A stretch of 64,000 bases of DNA from CAVRXQ01 sp963838845 (GCA_963838845.1 CAWISR010000003.1:930001-994000); one strand, 5' to 3'. Shown: positions 18,105 through 26,925, counted from the stretch's first letter. Numbers and translations are program-made. Notes: generated by a model not told the origin, from the sequence alone.

Positions 18105-19061
18105 TCAGCTGGCGGCGAGCCCGCTGTGCATCTCGGCGTCGAGCTTCGCGAGCTGGTCGAGGCGCTTTTGCAGCGGCGGGTGGGTCGCGAACAGCGACGA
18201 GAGGCTCGCGCCCGGCGCGATCGCGGGGGCGAAGAAGAAAGCGTTGAAGTGCTCGGCCGCCCGCAGGTCCTGGGTCGGGATGCGGGACATCTCGCCGCTC
18301 ACCTTGACGAGGGCCTGGGCCAATAGCGCCGGCTGGCCGATGAGGATCGCGCCCGAGCGGTCCGCGGCGAGCTCGCGGTAGCGCGACAGCGTTCGGATCA
18401 GGATGAAGCTGATCGCATAGATGATCGCCGAGAACATGATGACGCCGAGCTCGATGAGCGCGACCTGACCGCCGCCGCCTCCCTGCCCGCCGAATCCGCC
18501 GCGCCGACCGCGCCCGCCGAAACCGCCGAAGAGCCCCGCGAACAGGAACATCCGTGTGAGGAGACCCGCCAAGATGCCGAGGAAGCTCGCTACCGTCATC
18601 ACGACGACGTCGCGGTGGGCGACGTGGCTGAGCTCGTGCGACAACACCGCTTCCACCTCGGGCTCGTTCAGTCGCCGCAACAGCCCCGTCGTCACGCAGA
18701 CGACGGCGTTCTTTTGATTCCGTCCGGTCGCGAAGGCGTTCGGGATGTCGCTCTGTGCGATCGCGACACGCGGCTTCGGCATGTTCGCCATCGCGCACAG
18801 GCGGTCCACGATCGCGTGGAGCTGTGGTTGCTGCTCGCGGGTGACGATCTTGCCACCCATCGAATAGAGGGCGATCCTGTCCGAGTAGAAGTACTGGACG
18901 AAGAGAATCACCGCGCCGATGACGATGATGACGCCGAGCTCGACGTGGGCGAGGACAAGAGCGGTGATGAAGATCGCGTAGAGCAGGCCGAGCAGGAACA
19001 CGGTCGTCAGCATCCGCGCGGTAAGGCCGCGGTCTTGGGGGAACTTCGTCTGGATTGCCAT
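18105..19061 (-). CDS. htpX: Membrane zinc metalloprotease HtpX (M48)
   Basis: HtpX degrades damaged membrane proteins under envelope stress. The 318-residue protein has two N-terminal membrane segments (about 15-55), the zinc motif HELSH in VEAVLSHELSHVAHRD, two more hydrophobic segments and the third ligand region RYRELAADRSGA. An unusual Gly/Arg-rich loop (GGFGGRGRRGGFGGQ) separates the inner membrane segments. ATG 19061 lies 2 bases after pspAA; the longer upstream frame overlaps pspAA and is rejected. Operon placement with PspA supports a role in membrane quality control. Confidence 0.93.
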   Translation of the reverse strand: MAIQTKFPQDRGLTARMLTTVFLLGLLYAIFITALVLAHVELGVIIVIGAVILFVQYFYSDRIALYSMGGKIVTREQQPQLHAIVDRLCAMANMPKPRVAIAQSDIPNAFATGRNQKNAVVCVTTGLLRRLNEPEVEAVLSHELSHVAHRDVVVMTVASFLGILAGLLTRMFLFAGLFGGFGGRGRRGGFGGQGGGGGQVALIELGVIMFSAIIYAISFILIRTLSRYRELAADRSGAILIGQPALLAQALVKVSGEMSRIPTQDLRAAEHFNAFFFAPAIAPGASLSSLFATHPPLQKRLDQLAKLDAEMHSGLAAS

Positions 19062-19063
19062 CG

Positions 19064-19342
19064 TCAATCTCTGGTCATACCGTCTTGCGAGAGAAGCGCC
19101 TTCACTTCGTTGAGGGTCGATCCCGCGGCCGGGACCGCGAGATCCGAGGGGCGCAGGTCCGTCGCGTCGAGTCGCGTGCCAACTCGGTGCACCGCGTCGA
19201 TCAACGCGTCGAGTTCGGCACCGAATGCGGCGTCGTCTCCGGCGTCGATCGCCTTCGCGAGGCGCTGGTCGATGTCGTTCAGGCCATCGGCCGCCTCGTC
19301 CGCGACCTCGTACTGGCCGTCCTCCAAGATGCGCACGATCAT
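19064..19342 (-). CDS. pspAA: PspA-associated protein PspAA
   Basis: This is a 92-residue protein of the PspAA family. The start MIVRILEDGQYEVADEA and the middle LNDIDQRLAKAIDAGDD match the family, which forms a compact alpha/beta domain next to PspA in actinobacteria and archaea. Its function is not settled; it is thought to work with PspA in membrane stress. Its ATG overlaps the pspA stop by 4 bases, so translation is coupled. Confidence 0.88.
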   Translation of the reverse strand: MIVRILEDGQYEVADEAADGLNDIDQRLAKAIDAGDDAAFGAELDALIDAVHRVGTRLDATDLRPSDLAVPAAGSTLNEVKALLSQDGMTRD

Positions 19343-20190
19343 GAACTCGATCCGTCGTCCAAGGTGAACGGGTCGCTCCCGGCGCCCGCCGCGGACGTCG
19401 CCGCCGCCTCATCGTCGCCGACGACTTCCGCGTCCTGCGGCTCGCTCGCCGAGTCCTTCTCGGCGCCCGCCTCGATCGCCCCCGCAGGCTCTGAGCCGGG
19501 GATCTGCCCCTTCAACTTCGCGAGCTCGGCGTCGACCTGGCTCGCCTGCGTCGCCTTGTCGAGCTTGGACTGGATGGGGTCGGTCGTGTTCGTGATGTCG
19601 GTGAGGTCGCCCGATGACAGCAGCTCATCCATCGCCTGGCCGCGCGCCTGCATCTGTTCGATCTTGTCCTGGGCCCTTTGCATCGCGAGCCCCGTGTCGC
19701 CCATCGACTCGGAGATCCCGGCGACCGCCTCGCCGATCTTCGTCTGCGCCTGCGCGGCGGTGTAGCTCGCCTTCAGCGTCTCTTTCTGTGTCCGGAAGGC
19801 GGCGACGCGCGCCTCAAGCTGCTGACTCGTCGCGACGAGCCGGTCCTGCTGGGAGACGAGCTGGTCGTGTTGGGTCTTCATCTGCTCGAGCTGGGTCGCG
19901 ATCGAAGCGCGCCGCGAGAGCGCCTCGCGGGCGAGATCCTCGTTGTTCTGGGCGAGTGCGGTCTTCGCCTGCTCTTGGAGCTTGTCGGCGTTCTGCTTCA
20001 GCTGGGTCGCCTGCAGCTCGATTCGCTTGCGAGCCGTGGCGATGTCGGCGAGGCCCTTTCGGACCTGCTGGAGCTGCTCGAGCTGCTTTTCGTAGGAGAG
20101 GTCGAGCGTGTCACGAGGGTCCTCGACGCGGTCGAGCATCTTGTTCGCCTTCGCCTGGACGACTCCGCTCAGGCGCTTCATCACGCTCAT
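19339..20190 (-). CDS. pspA: Phage shock protein A (PspA/IM30/Vipp1 family)
   Basis: PspA is a peripheral membrane protein that forms ESCRT-III-like coats on damaged membranes. The 283-residue protein starts with the family text MSVMKRLSGVVQAKANKMLD and is almost fully helical and coiled coil from about residue 25 to 215 (Gln/Lys/Ala-rich heptads). The last 65 residues are an acidic Ala/Glu/Ser/Asp-rich tail, longer than usual. An AAGGAG ribosome site lies 6 bases before the ATG. It leads the operon with pspAA, htpX and pspAB. No PspC or ClgR-type regulator is nearby. Confidence 0.93.
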   Translation of the reverse strand: MSVMKRLSGVVQAKANKMLDRVEDPRDTLDLSYEKQLEQLQQVRKGLADIATARKRIELQATQLKQNADKLQEQAKTALAQNNEDLAREALSRRASIATQLEQMKTQHDQLVSQQDRLVATSQQLEARVAAFRTQKETLKASYTAAQAQTKIGEAVAGISESMGDTGLAMQRAQDKIEQMQARGQAMDELLSSGDLTDITNTTDPIQSKLDKATQASQVDAELAKLKGQIPGSEPAGAIEAGAEKDSASEPQDAEVVGDDEAAATSAAGAGSDPFTLDDGSSS

Positions 20191-20520
20191 GCATTGCTCC
20201 TTGTGGACGGACCGAGACTTTGGCGCTGACTAGGACCGATATCGAGCATACGCCCGCAAATTCCGTGGCTGACGGGCAACTAGGGCACCTGAGGTTGATC
20301 GCGCGAATCGCCACCCCGCAAAGATCTCAACGCCCGACGACACTGTCCACGTCGGTTTCGGCGGTGCGTGCGGGCAGAACTTCAATACCAATCGCTACCC
20401 GAGGTGAGGGCGCTGACGAGGCATTTCAGCAAGGGAGGGGTCCTTTCCGCATCCGGTGGCCGGGAAGATCTTCAGATCGCGCCATCGATCTTGCGAAAGA
20501 CCTTTAAGGTCTCGCATTCG
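20191..20520. other. Intergenic region between divergent pspA and mca
   Basis: These 330 bases hold no gene. They must carry the promoters of both pspA (-) and mca (+), but I see no clear -35/-10 pair. The only distinct structure is the 15-base palindrome at 20498-20512. Confidence 0.6.
20498..20512. promoter_or_regulatory. Perfect 15-base palindrome before mca
   Basis: AGACCTT-T-AAGGTCT is a perfect inverted repeat with 7-base arms, ending 8 bases before the mca ATG and covering its AAGGT ribosome-site candidate. It could be a repressor operator or a small hairpin that affects initiation. No second copy was noticed in the window. Confidence 0.4.
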
Positions 20521-21411
20521 ATGACCACGAAGAAGCTCTGTCTTCTCGCCGTGCACGCCCATCCCGACGACGAGGCGTCAAAGGGTGCCGGCTCGATCGC
20601 GCGCTACCACGCAGAGGGCGTGCACACCGTGCTCGTCACGGCGACCGGTGGCGAGGAGGGCGAGATCTTGAACCCCGCCCTCGACACCGAGGCGGTCCGC
20701 AAGGACCTCTCCGAGATCCGCCGGCGCGAACTCGAAGAGGCGGCGAAGGCGATCGGCTACGACGAGGTGGTGCAGCTCGGCTACCGGGACTCGGGGATGC
20801 CGGACAGCGCGGCGAACGCGGACCCGCGCTCGTTCTGGCAGGCGCCGATCGACGAGGCGACGGGCCGGCTCGTCGCCGCGATCCGGACCTTCCATCCGCA
20901 GGTCGTCGTCACCTATCCGGACGAACAGAATTGGTACCCGCACCCTGACCACCTGCGGGTCCACGACGTCTCGCTTCTGGCCTTCGACATGGCTGGCGAT
21001 CCCGCGGCGTATCCGGAGGCGGGGGCGCCGTACCAGCCGCTCAAGCTCTACTACACGGTTTGGCAGCGCGAGCCGATTGTGCTCCGCCACGAGAAGTTCT
21101 TGGAGTTCGGGCTCGAGTCCCCCTACGCCGAATGGTTCAAAGACGGCGTGCCCGAGGACTTCCCCGACCGCCCACCCACGACCTTGATCGACGTCTCGAG
21201 CTTCTACGAAGCACGGCGGGCGGGCCTCATGGCGCACGCCACGCAGATCGACCCGGACTCGCCGTTCTGGTTCGGGCTTCCCGAGCAGGTCGATCGCGAG
21301 CTCTTTCGGACCGACGCGTACGTGCTCGCGCGGAGTCTCGTCGGCCCGATCGAACCCGAAGACGACCTGTTCGCGGGCGTTCGTGAGCGGGCTGGTGCGG
21401 CGGCGAAGTAG
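20521..21411 (+). CDS. mca: Mycothiol S-conjugate amidase Mca
   Basis: Mca cleaves mycothiol S-conjugates to release mercapturic acids for export, so detoxifying electrophiles. The 296-residue LmbE-fold metalloenzyme has the zinc motif VHAHPDDEASKGAG (about 10-23) and the third ligand region WYPHPDHLRVHD (about 139-150). The length and the C-terminal segment (YEARRAGLMAHATQIDPDS) fit Mca better than the related deacetylase MshB. ATG 20521 is the natural start; the frame is open further upstream. With the DUF664 protein and MscR it shows that the host uses mycothiol. Confidence 0.9.
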   Translation: MTTKKLCLLAVHAHPDDEASKGAGSIARYHAEGVHTVLVTATGGEEGEILNPALDTEAVRKDLSEIRRRELEEAAKAIGYDEVVQLGYRDSGMPDSAANADPRSFWQAPIDEATGRLVAAIRTFHPQVVVTYPDEQNWYPHPDHLRVHDVSLLAFDMAGDPAAYPEAGAPYQPLKLYYTVWQREPIVLRHEKFLEFGLESPYAEWFKDGVPEDFPDRPPTTLIDVSSFYEARRAGLMAHATQIDPDSPFWFGLPEQVDRELFRTDAYVLARSLVGPIEPEDDLFAGVRERAGAAAK

Positions 21412-21438
21412 AAACGGCCCGACGCGAAGGAGGCGATC

Positions 21439-21825
21439 GTGCCGAAGTGGCTGACCCAGGAATGGCTCGACGAGAGCACGAAGCTTGCGGAGTCGCAGCC
21501 GGAACGCCCCGGGGCGACGGCGCGCCTGCAGTACGTCATCACCGACGGCCCGGTCGGCGAGGTGAAGTACTACTGGATCGTGCAGGACGGCAAGCTCCTC
21601 GAGAACCGCCTCGGGGAACTCGCCGACGCCGAGGTCACACTCACCGAGACCTATGACGACGCGATGTTGATCCAAAAGGGCGACCTCGACGCGAACGCGG
21701 CGTTCATGCAGGGAAAGATCAAAGTCGGTGGCGACGTCGGAAAGCTGATGGCGCTTCTGCCGATCACGATGTCGCCCGAGTTCGCCGAGTTCCATAGGAA
21801 CGTGCTGGCGATCACGGAGTTCTGA
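21439..21825 (+). CDS. SCP2 sterol-binding-domain protein
   Basis: This is a 128-residue small lipid-binding protein with the SCP2 fold. The pattern ITDGPVGEVKYYWIVQDGKL, EVTLTETYDDAMLIQKGDLD and AFMQGKIKVGGDVGKLM is typical, the last being the conserved helix lining the pocket. Proteins like this bind acyl chains or other hydrophobic ligands in the cytoplasm. GTG 21439 has a strong AAGGAGG site 5 bases upstream. It lies 27 bases after mca and may be cotranscribed, but no joint function is known. Confidence 0.82.
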   Translation: MPKWLTQEWLDESTKLAESQPERPGATARLQYVITDGPVGEVKYYWIVQDGKLLENRLGELADAEVTLTETYDDAMLIQKGDLDANAAFMQGKIKVGGDVGKLMALLPITMSPEFAEFHRNVLAITEF

Positions 21826-21936
21826 GCGCGACGCGCCACGCTCGAACTGCACAGGAAGCGCTCAGGTACGTCATGGCGTACGTCGTTACACTCTTCGCCG
21901 TGACGAGGCCGCGATGTTCCGCGACCGCGTGGTGCC

Positions 21937-23193
21937 TTGGCTGAGTTCATCCATCTCTCTTCGGTCGTCCATGCCCCGCTCACCGACGGGCGTGGAGAAC
22001 GCGTCGGGCGTGTCGACGATCTGATCGTCCGCCTCGACGGCAAGCCGCACCCGCCGATCACCGGGCTCGTCGCTCGCATTGGTCACCGCGAGCTGTTCAT
22101 TCCGATCGCTCGCGTCGCCGAACTGCGACCCGATCACGTCCGCCTCACCGGCGAGACGATCGATCTCGGACGCTTCGAGCGCCGCCCGGGCGAGCTGTTG
22201 CTGACGCGCGACCTGAGCTCCCGCCACCTGATTCACCTGATCGGCGCGCACCTCATTCGCGCGAACGACATCGAGCTCGCGCAGGTCGACGGCGTCTGGC
22301 AGATCGTCGGGGTCGATCCGTCGCCGCGCGCCGCACTGCGACGCGCGGTGCCGCGCCCGGTGGCGAAGCACATCGCGACCGGCAAGATCATCGACTGGGC
22401 GCAGATCGAACCGTTCGTGGCGCACGTCCCGACGGCGCGCATGCGCATCCCGTATCGCAAACTGTCGAAGCTCCGGCCCGCCCAGATTGCCGACCTCGTC
22501 GAGGCCGCCTCCCACGATGAGGGCGAAGAGATCATCGAGGCGGTGAGCCTGGATCGAGAGCTCGAGGCCGACGTCTTCGAAGAGCTCGATCCGGATCACC
22601 AGCGTGAGTTCCTCGCCTCGCGCTCGAACGCCGAGGCGGCTCGTCTGTTGGCGACGATGGCGCCCGACGACGCCGCCGACCTGATCGTCGACTTGGAACA
22701 GGACCGCCGACTTGCTGTCCTGGAGGCGTTGCCGGCGCGCCAAAAGGCGAAGGTGCGGCGGCTGTTGAGTTACAACCCCGAGACCGGCGGCGGCCTCATG
22801 AACCCCGACTTCTTGTCGCTTCCCGATGCGACGAGGGTCGCCGACGCGCTTGAGGCGGTGCGCAAGTCTGAGATCGCGCCCGAGGCGCTTGCCACCGTCT
22901 ATGTCGCCGATCAAGAGGGCCGCCTCTCGGGCACGGTGTCGGTTGTGAAGCTGTTGAAGGCGTCGGCCGACCAGCAGCTTGCTTCCATCGCCGAGAAGGA
23001 CCCGATCACGGTGCGCGCCGACGCCGATATCCACGCGATCGTCCGCAAGATGTCGGACTTCAACTTGTCCGCGGCGCCGGTCGTCGATGACAACCATACG
23101 ATGCTCGGGGTGATCACGGTCGACGACGTGTTGGAACTGCTGTTGCCGACGGGTTGGCGGCGAGACTTCGGCATGACCTCCGCGGAGGAGTAG
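21937..23193 (+). CDS. Soluble MgtE N-domain/CBS protein with PRC-barrel N-terminus
   Basis: This 418-residue protein has no membrane segments. The first 160 residues look like two PRC-barrel units (GRGERVGRVDDLIVRL and an SSRHLIHLIGAHLIRANDIE unit). An MgtE intracellular domain follows (about 185-290, FEELDPDHQREFL, MAPDDAADLI, LLSYNPETGGGLM), then a pair of CBS domains (about 295-405, ending MLGVITVDDVLELLLP). MgtE N and CBS domains sense Mg2+ in the real channel, so this may be a cytosolic Mg2+ sensor. It lies 2 kb before the M-box-controlled transporter; such pairs occur in actinobacteria. The start is TTG 21937. Confidence 0.8.
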   Translation: MAEFIHLSSVVHAPLTDGRGERVGRVDDLIVRLDGKPHPPITGLVARIGHRELFIPIARVAELRPDHVRLTGETIDLGRFERRPGELLLTRDLSSRHLIHLIGAHLIRANDIELAQVDGVWQIVGVDPSPRAALRRAVPRPVAKHIATGKIIDWAQIEPFVAHVPTARMRIPYRKLSKLRPAQIADLVEAASHDEGEEIIEAVSLDRELEADVFEELDPDHQREFLASRSNAEAARLLATMAPDDAADLIVDLEQDRRLAVLEALPARQKAKVRRLLSYNPETGGGLMNPDFLSLPDATRVADALEAVRKSEIAPEALATVYVADQEGRLSGTVSVVKLLKASADQQLASIAEKDPITVRADADIHAIVRKMSDFNLSAAPVVDDNHTMLGVITVDDVLELLLPTGWRRDFGMTSAEE

Positions 23194-23277
23194 CGCCGAC
23201 GGCGCCTGTTCCAGTGCCTCACCTACGATTGAGGCGAAGGGGACGAAAGATCGCTCCGACTCACCACGAAAGAGGAC

Positions 23278-24792
23278 ATGCGCGCGCTCCGGATCATCGC
23301 TCCAGTAGTCGTCTTGTGTGGCGCGGCGACGAGCATCGTGCTCGTCGGAAGCGCTGGAGGATCGGCACGTCCCGGGCGAGAGGGCGTTCGCGTGACCGTC
23401 GATTGGTCGACGTGTTCGGGTTACAAAGCCCTTCAGTGCGCGAAGGTCCCCGTCCCGGTGGTCTACGGGCACCCGGACGAGGGCACGGTCGACCTCGCGG
23501 TCGCGATGCTGCCGTCGACGAGCGCCCACCCGAAGGGTGACATCTTCACGAACCCGGGTGGGCCGGGCGGCTCGGGGGTGCAGTTCCTCGAGCAGACGTA
23601 CTCGGTGTTCCCAAAGGCGCTGCGCGCCGAGTTCAACATCGTGAGCTGGGATCCCCGCGGCATCGGCGCGAGCACGCCGCCCGTCACCTGTGACTCCCCG
23701 TCGCAGCTGATCGCCTTTGCGCGGGTGACGCCGGACCCGAAGAACACCGCCCAGATCGACTCGGTCGTCAACGCGACGAAGTCCTATGTGCGCGACTGCG
23801 TGAAGAGCACGCCGAAGCTGCTGCTCGAAAATGTTGGTACCCGCGTCACGATCGAGGACCTCGACACGCTACGCGCCGACCTCGGTCAGCCGAAGCTCAA
23901 CTACATCGGCTTTTCGTACGGTACGTTCCTCGGCGAACTGTACGCGCAACGTTACCCGTCGCACATCCGCACGATGGTGCTCGACGGCGTCATCAACCCG
24001 GCGCTCGGTCTCGTCGGCTCGGACCGTCAGCAGGCCCTCGGCTTCGAGGGTGACCTCCACGCGTTCTTCTCCTGGTGCGACGCGAACGCCACCTGCCACA
24101 AGGATCTGCCCAAGGGCGCGGAGGTCGAGTACGACACGTTGATCGCGCGCTTTTCCTCCGGCGAGACTGAGGACGCGTACTTCAAACCGCAGTTCGGTGG
24201 CACGCAGCGGGTGACATTGGGCGACGCGTACCTCGGCGTGATCAGTTCGCTGTACTCGAAGAGCTACTGGCCGATCCTCGGCCAGGCGATCCAGCAGTCG
24301 CTGCAGGGCAACGGCGACTATCTGCTCGAGCTTGCGTTCTCCTACCTCGGGCTGAACCCGAACGGCACGTGGTCGAACGAAGAGGCGGCGAACGTCGCGA
24401 TCAACTGTGTGGACTCGCCATCGCCGCGAGGTCTGTCCTTCTACGAGAATCTCGCCCAAGAGCTCGCGAAGACGGCCCCGGACTTCGGCGCCGCGGAGGC
24501 GTGGGGGAGCCTCGCCTGCGCGTACTGGCCGGTCTCCGCCGCCGGAACGCCGCACGCGATCCACGCGCCGGGCACCCCGAGGATCCTCGTCGTCGGTTCG
24601 ACCGACGACCCGGCAACCCCGTACGAGTGGGCGCAGGCCGTCTCGCACCAGCTCGACAACGCCGAGCTCCTCACCCGCGACGGGAGCGGACACACCGCGT
24701 ACTTCTTTTCCTCGTGCATCCGCACCGACGTCGACAACTACTTCATGACGACGAAGGTGCCGCCGCCGAACACGGTCTGCCCGAGCAACTGA
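23278..24792 (+). CDS. Secreted TAP-type alpha/beta-hydrolase peptidase
   Basis: This is a 504-residue exported hydrolase of the tripeptidyl-aminopeptidase (SlpD/E, S33) group. An N-terminal signal segment (RIIAPVVVLCGAATSIVLVG) is followed by TNPGGPGGSGVQF (oxyanion region), the nucleophile elbow GFSYGTFLGELYAQRYP, the acid in STDDPATPYEWA and the histidine in DGSGHTAYFF, within a typical TAP-like C-terminal domain. It would release short peptides outside the cell. A Cys in the signal region (VVVLCGAA) might allow lipid attachment but lacks a clear lipobox. The ATG has a GAGG site just upstream. The gene sits between the CBS protein and the Mg transporter. Confidence 0.83.
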   Translation: MRALRIIAPVVVLCGAATSIVLVGSAGGSARPGREGVRVTVDWSTCSGYKALQCAKVPVPVVYGHPDEGTVDLAVAMLPSTSAHPKGDIFTNPGGPGGSGVQFLEQTYSVFPKALRAEFNIVSWDPRGIGASTPPVTCDSPSQLIAFARVTPDPKNTAQIDSVVNATKSYVRDCVKSTPKLLLENVGTRVTIEDLDTLRADLGQPKLNYIGFSYGTFLGELYAQRYPSHIRTMVLDGVINPALGLVGSDRQQALGFEGDLHAFFSWCDANATCHKDLPKGAEVEYDTLIARFSSGETEDAYFKPQFGGTQRVTLGDAYLGVISSLYSKSYWPILGQAIQQSLQGNGDYLLELAFSYLGLNPNGTWSNEEAANVAINCVDSPSPRGLSFYENLAQELAKTAPDFGAAEAWGSLACAYWPVSAAGTPHAIHAPGTPRILVVGSTDDPATPYEWAQAVSHQLDNAELLTRDGSGHTAYFFSSCIRTDVDNYFMTTKVPPPNTVCPSN

Positions 24793-24800
24793 ACTCCACG

Positions 24801-24830
24801 TTGAGTGGGTGATGAAGCGGCCGGTAAACT
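24801..24830 (+). promoter_or_regulatory. Candidate promoter for the M-box transcript
   Basis: TTGAGT (24801-24806) and TAAACT (24825-24830) are 18 bases apart, a fair match to a housekeeping promoter. Transcription would start near 24837, about 15 bases before the riboswitch aptamer, which supports the call. Confidence 0.45.
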
Positions 24831-24850
24831 CGTGCCGCTAGTTGCCGCAC

Positions 24851-24997
24851 CTCGTTCGGTGAGGCGGCTCACCGCACAAAAGCCACTGATCCCACCTGTC
24901 GAAAGACACTCCGGGTCAGGACAGGCCTTCCCGGCACAAGGGATGGTCCGAAGTGGCTGGCTCTGCCTACGGCGGTGAGCGCCAAAGCTCTGACGAG
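24851..24997 (+). promoter_or_regulatory. M-box (ykoK leader) magnesium riboswitch
   Basis: The leader carries the conserved blocks of the M-box aptamer in order: GGTGAGGC at 24858-24865, GCCACTG at 24882-24888, GTCGAAAGAC at 24898-24907, GGGTCA shortly after, AAGGGATG near 24940, and CCAAAGCTCT-ACGAG at 24982-24997. The closing helix pairs CTCGT (24851-24855) with ACGAG (24993-24997). M-boxes fold with Mg2+ and shut off genes for Mg2+ uptake. The first gene downstream is the Nramp-related transporter at 25237. Call made by recognition of motif order and helix, not by a covariance search. Confidence 0.85.
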
Positions 24998-25061
24998 AGG
25001 GGTGCGCCGAGGCGGAAGCCACGGCGGTCCGTGCCCATCGGACGCCAACCCCGCGGGCGGT

Positions 25062-25162
25062 CCGTTTGGGCTTGATGAAGGAGCACCGCTGAGCGCCGGT
25101 TCAAGTTCGCCTGAACGACGACGGCGCACGCCTCGGAAGACCTAAGCGGCCCGCCCAAACGG
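25062..25162 (+). promoter_or_regulatory. Inverted-repeat arms in the riboswitch expression platform
   Basis: CCGTTTGGGC (25062-25071) and GCCCAAACGG (25153-25162) are perfectly complementary 10-base arms between the aptamer and the transporter start. A shorter stem, GTCCG/CGGAC, is at 25027-25043. These may form the switch that controls termination or ribosome access; there is no U-tract, so an intrinsic terminator is not proven. The rest of 24998-25236 shows nothing else I recognise. Confidence 0.45.
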
Positions 25163-25236
25163 GTCGTCCTCCCCCGGGCGTGCGCGCACCACGTGAAGCG
25201 TTCGTGACGTCCGATGCGACGGGAGGTCGACGGGGC

Positions 25237-26881
25237 ATGGCCGTACGGGACCATGCGACCGCGGCGGAGCAGTCCGCGGTCTTGGACGAAGCGCACCTCG
25301 GTGACATCCAAGGTGCGCTCGGGACGATCAAGGTCGAAGACACCGGCGCGCGCCGGACGTGGGTCGCGCGCCTGCTCACGTTGCTCGCCATCGTCGGGCC
25401 CGGTCTCATCGTCATGGTCGGAGACAACGACGCCGGTGGCGTCGCCACGTATTCACAAGCGGGTCAGAACTTCGGCCTCTCGCTGTTGTGGGTGATGCCG
25501 CTCTTGGTCCCGGTGCTCATCGTCAACCAGGAGATGGTCGTCCGTCTCGGCGCGGTCACGGGCGTCGGCCACGCGCGCCTCATCAACGAGCGCTTCGGGA
25601 AGTTCTGGGGCGCCTTCAGCGTTGGGGACCTGTTCTTGTTGAACTTCCTCACGATCATGACGGAGTTCATCGGCGTCAACCTGGCGCTCGGCTACTTCGG
25701 GGTCTCTCCGTACGTCTCGGTGCCGATCGCCGCCCTCGCGCTGATGGCGATGACCGCAACGGGGAGCTTCCGGCGCTGGGAGCGGTTCATGCTCATCTTC
25801 GTCGCCGCGAACTTCTTGGTCATTCCGCTCGTGGTTTTCTCCCACCCCCGCCCCGGTCCGTTCGTGCACGGGCTGTTCATTCCCGGGATCCAAGGGGGCG
25901 TCACCTCGACTTCTGTCCTGCTCATCATCGCCATCGTCGGAACGACGGTTGCCCCGTGGCAGCTGTTCTTCCAGCAGTCGAACATCGTCGACAAGCGGAT
26001 CACCCCGCGCTGGATCAACTACGAGCGTGCCGACACGGCGATCGGATCGGTCATCACCGTCGTCGGTGCCCTGCTCATCGTCGCGACCGCCGGTTTCGCG
26101 TTCGCGCACACCAGCTACTTCGGGCATTTCACGAACGCCGCCGGTGTCGCGCACGGCCTCGATCGACTCCTCGGCAACGACGCCGGGGACGCTGTACGCG
26201 GTTGTGTTGCTGAACGCCTCGATCATCGGCGCCGCGGCCGTGACGCTGTCGACGTCGTACGCGTTCGGCGATGTGTTCTCGATGAAGCACTCGCTGCACC
26301 GTCGAGTCACGGATGCGAAGGCGTTCTACGCGATGTTCTTCGGTCTCGTTGCGCTCGCGGCGGGCTTCGTGCTCATCCCGCACGCGCCATTGGGTCTCAT
26401 CACGACGTCGGTCCAGGCACTGGCCGGTGTGCTGCTGCCGAGCGCGACGGTTTTCCTCCTTCTGCTCTGCAACGACAAGGAGGTGCTCGGGCCGTGGGTG
26501 AACAAACTGTGGCTGAACATCGTCGCCGGGCTGATCGTCTCGGTGCTGATCGCCCTTTCGCTGATCCTGATGGCGACGACGCTGTTCCCGAGCATCAACA
26601 TCAACTTGGTCATGAGCCTGCTCGGGCTGGTGCTCGTCGGCGGCGGAGTCGTGGCGGCGATCATCGGCTGGCGACTGCACGGTCAGCGGGAAGTGACCGA
26701 GGAAGACCGCATCGCTCGACAGCGCCGCGAGGGTTGGCGGATGCCGCCGCTTGCGCTGCTCGAGCGGCCCGTGTGGTCGCGGGGACGTCGGTGGTCGATG
26801 CTTGCGCTGCGCGTCTATCTCGTCATCGCCGTTGTCCTGCTGGCGGTACGCGCCGTCCAGATCGGGATCGGTCAGCACTGA
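25237..26881 (+). pseudogene. Nramp-related (NRMT-type) divalent metal transporter, frameshifted
   Basis: This is a multi-span membrane carrier of the SLC11/Nramp fold, about 547 residues if the frame is restored. The first segment reads VGDNDAGGVATYSQAG, where classical Nramp has DPGN: the Asp is kept but Asn is Gly. The sixth segment reads GTTVAPWQLFFQQS, where Mn/Fe transporters have an MPH-type motif, so the metal-ligating Met is absent. These changes and the M-box leader point to Mg2+ transport. The frame shifts by +1 at a run of four G (26185-26188); removing one G joins LLGNDAG to TLYAVVLLNAS. It is either a sequencing error or a recent loss of function. Start ATG 25237 has a GGGAGG site. 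Confidence 0.8.
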
Positions 26882-26925
26882 CGGCTTCGCTTGCCGCGGG
26901 AGGATCAAGAGGTGAGGATCATGCG

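Noticed and set aside
24801..25236. Leader considered as a yybP-ykoY manganese riboswitch
   Set aside because: The conserved blocks match the M-box order and closing helix; the manganese riboswitch motifs are not seen.
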